From NCBI RefSeq assembly GCF_014268745.2, contig NZ_JABWRB020000001.1, positions 1,984,001 through 2,048,000 of the forward strand: a DNA stretch of 64,000 nt, written 5' to 3'. Positions 1 through 7,964 of the stretch are shown in pieces. The notes under the pieces were generated by a model, which saw only the letters and a list, made by a program, of their open reading frames with translations, did not search any database and was not told the DNA's origin. This DNA is from Pseudomonas zanjanensis (GTDB taxonomy: Bacteria; Pseudomonadota; Gammaproteobacteria; Pseudomonadales; Pseudomonadaceae). The translations under genes and the position numbers were made by a program. Each line of letters begins with the position of its first letter. Position 1 is the stretch's first letter.

Positions 1-171
1 AACGGTGAGTTCTCAGGCAACACTGTCAAAGGGTCTACGTTCCCGAACTGGGTGGGCGCTGTGCGTACCCGGGACGACCTGCAGTTGAAGGTCGACGGCG
101 ACCGGATGGTGGAAGACTTTCGCCGCCCGGATGGGGCGAAGGTACACATCGTCTTTGAGCGTGTACGGTAA
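1..171 (+). CDS. C-terminal end of an unrecognised protein (partial)
   Basis: Frame 1 is open from the first base to a TAA at 169-171, giving 56 residues that end in HIVFERVR. The fragment is rich in charged residues and has no motif, membrane segment or repeat that I recognise. It converges on pchA, and the two stops are separated by a 210 bp gap that carries a large inverted repeat. The start and most of the gene lie outside the window, so no function is proposed. Confidence 0.55.
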   Translation, partial: NGEFSGNTVKGSTFPNWVGAVRTRDDLQLKVDGDRMVEDFRRPDGAKVHIVFERVR

Positions 172-202
172 CGCCGTTCACTTAAGGCAATCGGCAAACC
201 CG

Positions 203-361
203 TGGCCAGAGATTGCTCCCGCTGGGCCTGTAGGAGCTGTCGAGCGAAGCGAGGCTGCGATCTTTCCCCCGGCATTTGAGTATCAAGGGAAAGATCAAAA
301 TCAAAAGATCGCAGGCTTCGCCAGCTCCTACAGAACCCAGCGGGAGCAATCTCTGGCCACA
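203..361. repeat. Large nested inverted repeat (REP-like) between convergent genes
   Basis: The outer arms match almost perfectly: tggccagagattgctcccgc on the left is mirrored by gcgggagcaatctctggcca on the right. An inner pair (tgtaggagct and agctcctaca, then gctgcgatctttc and gatcgcaggc) continues the symmetry. It sits between two convergent stops, so it may act as a bidirectional terminator. It resembles the abundant palindromic REP elements of Pseudomonas. A hairpin of the same tgctcccgctgggc type occurs at about 36855-36900. Confidence 0.75.
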
Positions 362-381
362 GGTTCATCATTGGCTCGCCG

Positions 382-1743
382 TTAGCGTGGAGCGAGGTGC
401 AAGGCCTGCTCCATGCTCGCCAGTTTGATTTGGGTTTCCTCGTACTCATCGGCCGGTCGAGACCCCTGGACAATCCCGCAGCCTGCGAACAAGTGGCAAT
501 GCAAAGGTGTCATCAGCGCCGAACGCAAGGCCACCAGGAAATCGCCGTTGCCCCGGGCGTCCAGCCAACCCACGGGCGCGGCGTACCAGCCCCGGTCGAA
601 GCCCTCGTGCCGCCGAATGAAGGCCATGGCCGTCGCCGCTGGCAAACCTCCAACCGCTGGGGTGGGGTGCAAGGCCTGGATGCCGTCCAGCAAACTACAC
701 CCCTCTACAAGCCGGGCGCTGATCGGGCTGCTCAGATGCTGCACCGTGGCCAGTTTCAGCAGTTCGGGTCGGGTGGCCGCTTGCAGGTCGCTGACGATGC
801 CACTCAAGCCTTGCAGGATGGTCTGCACCACCAGTTGATGTTCATGCAGTTCCTTGGGGTCCGCCAACAAACCTGCGCCCACTTGCTGGTCTTCCTCGGA
901 CGTTGGGGCGCGGCGCGCGCTACCGGCGAGGGCGTGGGTGCTCAGGTGGCCTTCCCGGCAACTGAGCAGCCGCTCCGGGGTGGCGCCCATGAAACAGCTG
1001 CCTGCGCGGTGCAAGGCGAACAGATGGGATGAGTTGCGCCGCTCGTGCAGCCGACGCATGACGGCGCCGCTATCGAGGGCGGCGTCCAGCTGATATTCGA
1101 TATGGCGAGCGAGCACCACTTTGCTCAGCTCGCCGCTGTCGATGGCCTGCAAGGCGTTGGCGACCTTGGCTTGCCACTGGGGCGCGGGCAATGCGGTGCG
1201 TTCGATCACCTCCGGGTGCGATGCGAGCGAGCGTGGCGACGCGAAAAGCTGTTGGTGCGCCGCCACGCTGGCGCGCGCCAATGCGGCCGGATCGCTGCCG
1301 GGTTCCACCACGCATTGGCAACGCAGCCAGCGGCCGTCGCGGTCCTCGCTGAGCAGCCATTGGGCCAGGTGAAAGCTGGCATCGGCGAACGGCGCCCAAT
1401 GTGGCGCGCAAGGTTGTTGCGTGTCGAAACGCATGCCGCCCAGCAGCAGCGGTGGATGGGCGCCGTCGATCACCGCGTCGGCACACAGCGCGAACCAATG
1501 ACGGTTCACCTCGGCCAATCGCTGGGGGCCCGTGGCTTCGATCTGCCAGGCGCAGCCCAGACCGAACAGAGCCAGGCCCGGTGAATGAGCACACCAGAAA
1601 AAGCCCTGCCGGTGCGTTTCGTAAAGCACTAGGGGATCAAGGTTCGGTGCAGGGCGCGAACTCACGGCGACAACGGGCCGCTGATGCTTCAGCGCGAGCT
1701 GGTGCGCAGCTTCGAACACACTCAGTAAGGCGGCTTCGTTCAT
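382..1743 (-). CDS. pchA: Isochorismate synthase PchA
   Basis: This 453-residue chorismate-utilising enzyme should convert chorismate to isochorismate, the first committed step towards salicylate in the cytoplasm. The C-terminal half carries the family signatures: SKVVLARH with the lysine expected to activate water, GATPERLL, HPTPAVGG, and the final GCGIVQGS...EYEET segment that provides magnesium-binding glutamates. The length is close to that of P. aeruginosa PchA. The ATG overlaps the pchB stop by 4 bp (ATGA), and the gene is the last of the thirteen-gene siderophore operon. An inverted repeat follows its stop. The pairing with pchB makes a menaquinone or enterobactin role unlikely. Confidence 0.95.
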   Translation of the reverse strand: MNEAALLSVFEAAHQLALKHQRPVVAVSSRPAPNLDPLVLYETHRQGFFWCAHSPGLALFGLGCAWQIEATGPQRLAEVNRHWFALCADAVIDGAHPPLLLGGMRFDTQQPCAPHWAPFADASFHLAQWLLSEDRDGRWLRCQCVVEPGSDPAALARASVAAHQQLFASPRSLASHPEVIERTALPAPQWQAKVANALQAIDSGELSKVVLARHIEYQLDAALDSGAVMRRLHERRNSSHLFALHRAGSCFMGATPERLLSCREGHLSTHALAGSARRAPTSEEDQQVGAGLLADPKELHEHQLVVQTILQGLSGIVSDLQAATRPELLKLATVQHLSSPISARLVEGCSLLDGIQALHPTPAVGGLPAATAMAFIRRHEGFDRGWYAAPVGWLDARGNGDFLVALRSALMTPLHCHLFAGCGIVQGSRPADEYEETQIKLASMEQALHLAPR

Positions 1744-2048
1744 ACGGCCGCGCTCTTTTTTTGCAGCCAGAACGCCGTTTGTTCCGCGATGTACCAGTGG
1801 ATGACCTGATTGAACAGGCCCTCGACGAATTCACCGTCCAGCCCCGCCTCCTGCGCCCACTGCCGGCGCTGCGGCAACATCGCCGCGACGCGGTCCGGTG
1901 CGGCGATACTGGCCTGGTCGGGCTTGAACGACGAGGCCGCCTTGACGTACTGCATGCGCAGCCCCAGGGCATCGATGATCTGTCGGTCGAGGATGTCGAT
2001 GGCGTGGCGAATGTCCGGCAGGCCGGTGCAGTGTTCCGGGGTTTTCAT
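1740..2048 (-). CDS. pchB: Isochorismate pyruvate lyase PchB
   Basis: This 102-residue AroQ-fold protein should eliminate pyruvate from isochorismate to give salicylate, the aryl cap of the siderophore. The four residues known to line the PchB active site are present at the same numbers as in the P. aeruginosa enzyme: Arg14 (DIRHAID), Arg31 (LRMQYVK), Lys42 (FKPD) and Gln90 (IAEQTAF). The length matches the family. Its start overlaps the pchC stop (ATGA) and its stop overlaps the pchA start, so translation is probably coupled. A general chorismate mutase is less likely given the neighbours. Confidence 0.96.
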   Translation of the reverse strand: MKTPEHCTGLPDIRHAIDILDRQIIDALGLRMQYVKAASSFKPDQASIAAPDRVAAMLPQRRQWAQEAGLDGEFVEGLFNQVIHWYIAEQTAFWLQKKSAAV

Positions 2049-2803
2049 ACCGAGTCTCCTTGAAGGTAGGCCGTGCGTCGCAGCAAGTGATGGATCACGG
2101 GGCGCGGCTGTTGCTTGAGGTAAAAATGATCGCCGTCGAACTGGCGGATATCCGGGGTGTGTTCGCTCAGGTCCGCCCAGGCCCGGGCCTGGTCAAGGCT
2201 GACATCGGTGTCGGCCCGGGCCAGCAGTACGTCGATGGGCGCCGCCAAACGGTCAAGCCGCGCCGGTTGCCAGGTTTCGATGGCCTGGTAATCGCTGCGC
2301 AGGGTCGGCAGGAACAACCCGCGCAGTTGCGGGTTGCCCCACAGGCTCGTGGCCTCGGCGTCCTGGCGCAGGATGTCGGCGATCAGCGCGGCATCGTCCT
2401 GGCGGTGCAGGTCACTGGCTGGTTGCCGGTGCGGTGGCGGGTGGGCCGAGACAAACACATGCTCGGCACCGACGCCCGCCGCCTCCAACTGCACACCGAC
2501 GGCGTAGGCCAGCGCCGCGCCCATGCTGTGGCCAAACAGCCACAGCGGGCGGGAGGGCAGACTCAAGAGGGCCTGGCTGATGTGTTCAGCCAGGCGGGCC
2601 AGGCAGGCAATACGCGTCTCGTTGAACCGTTCTTCACGTCCGGGATATTGCACGGCCAGCAAGTCGATATCCCCCGGCAGGTGCGTCAGCCACGGACGGA
2701 AGAAACTCGCGCTGCCTCCAGCGTGGGGCAGGCACACCAGGCGGGCCCGGGGTTGGTCGCCCTGACGCAGCACGCGCAACCACGGGGACATTTCGCTGCT
2801 CAT
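2045..2803 (-). CDS. pchC: Type II thioesterase PchC
   Basis: This 252-residue alpha/beta-hydrolase is of the editing thioesterase family, which releases wrongly loaded acyl or aminoacyl groups from NRPS carrier domains. Visible signatures are CLPHAGG near the N-terminus, the nucleophile elbow GHSMG (LFGHSMGAALA), an aspartate in the ADTDV segment and the catalytic His in GDHFYL. I chose the ATG at 2803 (MSSEMSPW) because it overlaps the pchD stop as ATGA and begins at the family's usual N-terminus; the frame stays open further upstream but that extension looks like antisense read-through of pchD. It lies between pchD and pchB, as in P. aeruginosa pchDCBA. Confidence 0.93.
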   Translation of the reverse strand: MSSEMSPWLRVLRQGDQPRARLVCLPHAGGSASFFRPWLTHLPGDIDLLAVQYPGREERFNETRIACLARLAEHISQALLSLPSRPLWLFGHSMGAALAYAVGVQLEAAGVGAEHVFVSAHPPPHRQPASDLHRQDDAALIADILRQDAEATSLWGNPQLRGLFLPTLRSDYQAIETWQPARLDRLAAPIDVLLARADTDVSLDQARAWADLSEHTPDIRQFDGDHFYLKQQPRPVIHHLLRRTAYLQGDSV

Positions 2804-4398
2804 AAGGCCTGCACCTGTTCCGCCAGGGCCTTGCGGTTGACCTTGCCCAGGCGCGTCAGCGGGAATTCGCGCAGCACCTGCAAGCGGTCCGGCAGTTTGT
2901 AGGCGGCCAGTCCACGCTCGCGCAGCCAGGCGTTGATCGTGCCCAGTTCGACCTGTTCGCCATGGGCCAGCACGCAGGCGCAACTGCGCTCACCCAGCAG
3001 CTCATCGGCCAAGGCCACCAGGGCGACATCGCGAATCAACGGATGGCCCAGCAGCAGATTCTCGATTTCCTCCACTGGAATTTTCTCGCCGCCGCGATTG
3101 ATCACATCCTTGGTCCGCCCCTCGACGATCACATGGCCCTCGGGCAAACGCCGCACCAGATCGCCGCTGCGGTAGAAACCGTCGGCGGTGAAGGCGCGCA
3201 GATTCTGTTCGGCGGCGTTGTAGTAACCGCGAATGGTGTAGGGGCCGCGCACCAGCAATTCGCCCACGGCGCCTGGGGCGACCGGCACGTCATCGGCGTC
3301 GACGATGCGGATCTCATCGTCAGCGGTGAGCGGCAGGCCCTGGGTTTCGAAGATGCGTGCTTGTGGGTCATCCAGCGGCGTGAAGCACAGCAACCCTTCG
3401 GCCATGCCGTAGACCTGTTGCAGGCCACAGCCCAGGGTCGGGCCGATACGCGCGGCGATCTCGGCCTTGAGCCGCGCGCCACCGACTTGTAACCATTGCA
3501 GGCTGCTCAGGTCGTGGTCGGACCATTGCGCCATCTCCAGCCACAGCAGGACCAGCGGCGGGATCAACGCGGTGTGGGTGATGCGTTCGCCTTCGATCAG
3601 TTCGAAGGTGGTTTCGGGGCTGGGCTCCGGCGCCAGCACGAGGGTGGCGCCGACACTGAACACCCCGAACGCGCCGGGTGAGGCCAAGGGGAAATTATGG
3701 GCCACGGGCAACGCCGCCAGGTAGCGGGTGTGGCTGTCGAAGCCGCAGGCGCGGGCTGCCAGGCGCGCATTGCAGGCGTAGTCGTCATGGGTGCGCGGGA
3801 TCAGCTTGGGCAGGCCGGTGGTGCCACCGGACAGCAGCAGCACGGCGACTTCCCGTGAGTCTGGCGCCGGCAGCGGGCGAGGGTCAGCAACGCAGTCGCC
3901 CAGGGCGACGAACGTCTCGGCCGCCCCGACCACAAAGACCTGTTGCAGGCTCGGCGCTTGTTTACACAGGGCCCGTGCCAGCGGTCGATAGTCGAAGCCC
4001 AGGTGCCGATCGACAATCACATAGGCCACGGCCTGGCTCAGTTGGGCCAAGTGGACCAGTTCATGTTCGCGATGGGCCGGCAGGGCGAACACCGGAATCA
4101 CGCCCAGGCGTAACAAGGCGAACGTCAGGCTGAAAAATTCAGCGACGTTGGGCAGTTGCACCAGTACCCGTTGGCCAGCGCGCAAGCCCCGGTCGGCGAG
4201 CCCGGCGGCCAAGCGGTCGGCTTGCAGATCGAGCTCGGCGTAACGCCAACGCCGATGGCCGTCCACCAGCGCCTCTTTGTGCGGCGTACGCAGCGCCTGC
4301 TCGCGCAACAGCTGGCCCAGCGGCACGCCTTGCCAATAACCGTGTTCGCGATAGCGGCGGACGAAGTCGTCGGGCCAGTCGGTGCATCCATCAAGCAT
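2800..4398 (-). CDS. pchD: Salicyl-AMP ligase PchD
   Basis: This 532-residue stand-alone adenylating enzyme of the DhbE/EntE/PchD family should activate salicylate with ATP and load it on the aryl carrier domain of the long NRPS. The P-loop-like core LSGGTTGLPK, the YGMAEG motif, the YRSGDLV motif and the hinge GRTKDVINRGGEK with the C-terminal catalytic lysine (LGKVNRK) are all visible. No carrier domain is attached. The start ATG lies 8 bp inside the end of the VOC gene. With pchA and pchB in the same operon, salicylate is a much better substrate guess than 2,3-dihydroxybenzoate. Confidence 0.95.
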   Translation of the reverse strand: MLDGCTDWPDDFVRRYREHGYWQGVPLGQLLREQALRTPHKEALVDGHRRWRYAELDLQADRLAAGLADRGLRAGQRVLVQLPNVAEFFSLTFALLRLGVIPVFALPAHREHELVHLAQLSQAVAYVIVDRHLGFDYRPLARALCKQAPSLQQVFVVGAAETFVALGDCVADPRPLPAPDSREVAVLLLSGGTTGLPKLIPRTHDDYACNARLAARACGFDSHTRYLAALPVAHNFPLASPGAFGVFSVGATLVLAPEPSPETTFELIEGERITHTALIPPLVLLWLEMAQWSDHDLSSLQWLQVGGARLKAEIAARIGPTLGCGLQQVYGMAEGLLCFTPLDDPQARIFETQGLPLTADDEIRIVDADDVPVAPGAVGELLVRGPYTIRGYYNAAEQNLRAFTADGFYRSGDLVRRLPEGHVIVEGRTKDVINRGGEKIPVEEIENLLLGHPLIRDVALVALADELLGERSCACVLAHGEQVELGTINAWLRERGLAAYKLPDRLQVLREFPLTRLGKVNRKALAEQVQAL

Positions 4399-5110
4399 GG
4401 CAATCTCCTTGAACGGTCGGGCAACCCAGCAAACGGGCGCCGTGCAGAATCAGCGGGTGCGCCAGGCCGGCGATTCGCACCGCCTGTACGCCGGTGTATG
4501 CGGCCGCCTGGATACGCAGCAACGGGTCGTCGCCGGTCAGCAAGCTGAGAGCGGTGTGGTCGGCGGGATGGACGCCCATGTGGATCGCCGCCAGGCCCGT
4601 CGCGCCGTTGGGGTGAATCATTTGGGGCGGATGCTGGGCCGGCTCATAGGGCGTAACCAGGAAGGGCAGGCGGTCGTGGCGTGGATAGACGAAACGAAAG
4701 CGCGTCTGGCGGCCATCCACACAGGTACGTCGCCAGTTCACCGTGCGACCCATGGCCACGCCGCAGCCCGCCAGGCCCTTGAGGCGCGGCGCCAGGGCCG
4801 GGGTATCGCACAGCAGCGCCAGGTCGCAGAACCCTTCGCCCTGGGCGGCCCAGCGCAACATCCGCCGCCCGGCGCCACGGCCGGCCAGGCAGTCGATGGG
4901 CCACTTGAACAGCCAGGCGTGACGCGGTGTGGTGAGCAACTCGATGATCGGCCCCTGGCTGAACCAGATGTGCGCGTGTTGCGCGCGAGCCTCGGCAGTG
5001 GCGTAGGTGACTTCGAAACCGGCGGCGCGAAAGTTCGCCACGGCCTGGTGCAAGTCGCGCACCCACAGCAACACGTGGCTGCAATTGGACAAAGGTTGGG
5101 CAGTGTTCAA
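4391..5110 (-). CDS. VOC (glyoxalase/bleomycin-resistance fold) protein inside the siderophore operon
   Basis: This 239-residue protein has a VOC-type N-terminal module (HVLLWVRDLHQAVANFRAAGF) and a second half with AAIHMGVHP. Possible metal ligands are the His in SHVLLW, the Glu in IIELLT and the His in AIHMG, which fits the usual H-E-H spacing, but this is inferred by eye. The start overlaps the upstream reductase gene (ATGA) and its end overlaps pchD by 8 bp, so it is co-translated with the pathway. I know of no counterpart in the classical pyochelin loci. It could be a tailoring enzyme, a ring-opening or hydrolysis enzyme, or a binding protein that protects the cell from the product. Confidence 0.8.
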   Translation of the reverse strand: MNTAQPLSNCSHVLLWVRDLHQAVANFRAAGFEVTYATAEARAQHAHIWFSQGPIIELLTTPRHAWLFKWPIDCLAGRGAGRRMLRWAAQGEGFCDLALLCDTPALAPRLKGLAGCGVAMGRTVNWRRTCVDGRQTRFRFVYPRHDRLPFLVTPYEPAQHPPQMIHPNGATGLAAIHMGVHPADHTALSLLTGDDPLLRIQAAAYTGVQAVRIAGLAHPLILHGARLLGCPTVQGDCHA

Positions 5111-6252
5111 AACGGCAGCGCTCCGAGCAGTTGGGCGGTGTCGTCACCGCAAGGGGGGTGCACGGCGTCGGCCAGCGCCTGGAGTTCGGCCAGGGGCAGC
5201 GCGCGGGGCACGGGCGGCTCGATCAAGGTGGGCATGCCGATCAGGTTGTTCATTTCGCGCCAGGCCATGGACACCTCGGTGGCCCAGACGCCGCTGTGCA
5301 GGCGCCGGGAAGGTTCGTCGATGTCGCGGCATAACGCGTTCAGGGCGACGCTGACCGCGTCGGGCCAGACCTGGTTGAACACCTGCCGGTAGCTCAGGGG
5401 CACCTGCGGGTCGAGAAGCACCATCGTTGGCCCGGCCAGCCGTTCGCTGCCGGGGCCGGCCATGATCAGCCGGTCAGTGCTGTCCCTCGGCGCGTGCAGG
5501 CGCGGATTCCACAGCACCGGGCCGTGGGTGTCGCCCAGGCTCAGCACCCCGGCTTCGCAGCCGACTTCGAGGCGATGCAGCAGGAACGAGTGGTTGTCCG
5601 GGTCCTTGGGGTGCACCTGGTTCTGTATTCGCAGGCTGATGGGGACGCCGTTGAAACGGGCATCGAGCCGGGTGAAGGGATGCTCCCCGAGCGTCGGGGC
5701 CGGGGCCGCGAACGACCAGGGCCGTAGGCCACCGGCCAGGCGCCCGAGAATATCCAGCAGCGGGTAGGCGACCTGGCTGTTGCAGGCGGCTTCGATGTAC
5801 GCCAATCCTTGTTGATCGCGCAGGTAGGCGGCCACGGCGAGAAAGCGCCGGATCGCCAGGATATTCGGGTACAGCGTGTTCACCGCATAGGCGGCCTGGC
5901 CCTGGCGCGCGGCCTGCATGCACGCGGCGATTTCGCGGTGGTGCACCGGGTGTTCCTGCAACACGTGGATGCCACGACGCAAAAATTGTTGGGCCAAGTC
6001 ACCGCCGGCGCCCCCGGTTGCCCCGGAGCGCACCACCACGCAGGCGATATCGACCTCATCCGGCACCTGTTCGACGGTCTCGTACAGCGCCACCCCGTAA
6101 TGCTCGGCGCAAGCTTTCGAATAGGCGTTGCCACGGGACAGGATGCCCACCAGTTGGTAGCGATCGTGGGCGCGGGCCAGGGCTTGCAGGTAGATGCGGC
6201 CGAACGCGGTGCCGGCCACGATTACGCGTTTGCGCGCAGGGGCGCTGTTCAT
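5107..6252 (-). CDS. pchG: Thiazolinyl imine reductase, PchG/Irp3 type
   Basis: This 381-residue NAD(P)H-dependent oxidoreductase of the Gfo/Idh/MocA-like PchG/Irp3/YbtU family should reduce a carrier-bound thiazoline ring to a thiazolidine. Visible are the Rossmann start VIVAGTAFGRIYLQAL, the QEHPVHH segment in the position of the conserved family EHPVH motif, and long similarity to Irp3 in the NTLYPN and NSQVAYPLLD regions. I use the ATG at 6252 (MNSAPARK) because it overlaps the upstream stop as ATGA. It is the second reductase in the operon, the other being the unrelated PchK-like protein at 8989-10092. One of the two may act on a ring that is absent from pyochelin. Confidence 0.9.
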   Translation of the reverse strand: MNSAPARKRVIVAGTAFGRIYLQALARAHDRYQLVGILSRGNAYSKACAEHYGVALYETVEQVPDEVDIACVVVRSGATGGAGGDLAQQFLRRGIHVLQEHPVHHREIAACMQAARQGQAAYAVNTLYPNILAIRRFLAVAAYLRDQQGLAYIEAACNSQVAYPLLDILGRLAGGLRPWSFAAPAPTLGEHPFTRLDARFNGVPISLRIQNQVHPKDPDNHSFLLHRLEVGCEAGVLSLGDTHGPVLWNPRLHAPRDSTDRLIMAGPGSERLAGPTMVLLDPQVPLSYRQVFNQVWPDAVSVALNALCRDIDEPSRRLHSGVWATEVSMAWREMNNLIGMPTLIEPPVPRALPLAELQALADAVHPPCGDDTAQLLGALPF

Positions 6253-7964
6253 GGGCAAGTCTCCGGGAGGCGAGCCCACTGGGCCAGCGTAGGGTCGTCG
6301 GGCAATTGGTCGAGTAGTTCAAGATCCAGGACGGGCTCTTCAAGGTGCGCGGCCAGTGCCGCGCGGCTCAGGCGATGGTTGGGTACCTGGGCGACGAAGA
6401 CGCGATGGCCCAGGCGCGCCAATGGGTGCCCGGCGGCGGGCAGGCTGCGGTTGCCCTGGAATCCGCTCCTGGCCAGCGCGGTTTGCCACTGGGTGAGGTT
6501 CAGGAAGGTGGTGCTGCTGAGCTGACGTTCATCGTCGGCCTGGTTGAGCATGAAGGCCTGGGAGGCCATCACCCAGAATTCCTCTTGCGTGGGTTCGCTG
6601 AACACCAGCCAGCCGCCTGGCTTGAGCAGGACGAGCAGGTTCGCCAGGGAGCGCTCGGTATCGCGAGCGGCATTGAGCACGCCACCGGCAATGATCAGGT
6701 CCCAATCCTGGCTGTGGTAACCCTGGGCCAGGGCAGGGCGGTCGATGTCGAACACGCCGTGGCGAACCCACGACCAGTCTTGCAGGCGCTCGGCGGCCTG
6801 CTCGCTGAAATAGCGCGACACGTCGGTGCACAGGTAGTCCACCGCAGCATCGGCCAAGGCCGGCAACACCGCCTGGGTGGTCGACCCGGTGCCGGCACCG
6901 ACTTCGAGCACGCGCAACGGCACACCGGCGCTCTGGCGTGCGGCCCAAGCCCCGACCCAGTGGGCTACGGCGCGATGCTGGTACTGGGCCGCCAGGCTTT
7001 CGCGGTACAACGCCGCCGCGCGTTCGGTTCGCCCCTCGGGAAACAACAGGTGCACCGCCGCGCAGTCGCCGCGCATCAGCGCCGGTAATTGACGGGCGTT
7101 GTCCCGTGCATAGTCGAGGGTGCCGCTGCCGCCGGTGTTGCGCGCCCAGTCCAGGGCCAGTTGCGTCCAGATGCCTTCGAGGGCTTCGTCGCTCCAGGCG
7201 CGGGTGTCGAGGGTCGGGTGCAGTCGGGTGCCTTCGCGGCGCAACAGCCCTTGCCCCTGCAACACGTCCAGCCAGCGCGCGATCAACGGCCGATGCCCCG
7301 GCGCGATGCCTCCGTGGGCCAGCCCCTGGGCGACATCGTTCAACGGGGCGGGCAACAGACCACAATGGTCCAGGCCGTTGAGCATCGACAGCAACGCGGC
7401 GTCGCCCAGCCGATCATTGAGCCGTACCGCTTCAACGAGTTGCTCGCTGGAAAACTGCAGGTCGAGGGCCGCTTCGGTCGCATCGAGGTGATCCTCGACC
7501 CAGGCGGCCTCGCAAGTGTGAGGCACGGCGAACAAGGTCTGGCCGTGCAGCGCGACACTACTCACGTCGGGATGCCCGAGGGCCCGCTCGCGCCAGCGTT
7601 GATGTTCGAGCTTGACGCTGGCCAGGTCGCGCCATTCGCCGAGGGCATCCGTAAACCCCTGGACGCGGCAATTGAGCTGTGCCGCCGCCCGCTCGGCCAG
7701 TTGCCAGTCGCCCGGTTGCGCCGTGATGAACAGCACCTGTTCCAGGTAGCTCAGGTCGGTCAATGGCAACGCGGGGAAGTCCAGCAGCCGTTCCAACTGC
7801 TCGGCGTTCATGACCGCCACGGCGGGGCGTTGGCGTTCGATCACCGCCAACAGGCGTGCCGGGGAGCGCTGATGCATGCCCAGGTCCGTCAGGGCCGGTA
7901 AATGCCAGGGAAATGCGCCGGCGGGTAGCTCGATCAGCAGGATGTCAACGTGCAGCGTCATCAT
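6249..7964 (-). CDS. Stand-alone SAM methyltransferase-like protein with decayed adenylation-domain flanks
   Basis: This is a protein of about 571 residues whose centre (roughly 250-540) is a class I methyltransferase very like the one embedded in the PchF-like NRPS of this operon: LRVLEVGAGTGSTT (motif I), YLCTDVS, FDIDRP, and LLKPGGWLVFSEPT. The first 170 residues look like a worn A-domain remnant (LSYLEQVLFITAQPGDW, ALGHPDVSSVALHGQ), and the last 40 (FVAQVPNHRLSRAALAAHLE to LDQLP) align with the segment that follows the MT in the NRPS just before its A10 motif. It therefore looks like an MT domain excised together with A-domain flanks. The start overlaps the upstream stop (ATGATGA). It may methylate a carrier-bound ring in trans or act as an epimerase. 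Confidence 0.82.
   Translation of the reverse strand: MMTLHVDILLIELPAGAFPWHLPALTDLGMHQRSPARLLAVIERQRPAVAVMNAEQLERLLDFPALPLTDLSYLEQVLFITAQPGDWQLAERAAAQLNCRVQGFTDALGEWRDLASVKLEHQRWRERALGHPDVSSVALHGQTLFAVPHTCEAAWVEDHLDATEAALDLQFSSEQLVEAVRLNDRLGDAALLSMLNGLDHCGLLPAPLNDVAQGLAHGGIAPGHRPLIARWLDVLQGQGLLRREGTRLHPTLDTRAWSDEALEGIWTQLALDWARNTGGSGTLDYARDNARQLPALMRGDCAAVHLLFPEGRTERAAALYRESLAAQYQHRAVAHWVGAWAARQSAGVPLRVLEVGAGTGSTTQAVLPALADAAVDYLCTDVSRYFSEQAAERLQDWSWVRHGVFDIDRPALAQGYHSQDWDLIIAGGVLNAARDTERSLANLLVLLKPGGWLVFSEPTQEEFWVMASQAFMLNQADDERQLSSTTFLNLTQWQTALARSGFQGNRSLPAAGHPLARLGHRVFVAQVPNHRLSRAALAAHLEEPVLDLELLDQLPDDPTLAQWARLPETCP

Noticed and set aside
131..385. 84-codon plus-strand frame at the left edge
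   Set aside because: It lies mostly in the inverted repeat and overlaps the real C-terminal fragment ending at 171.
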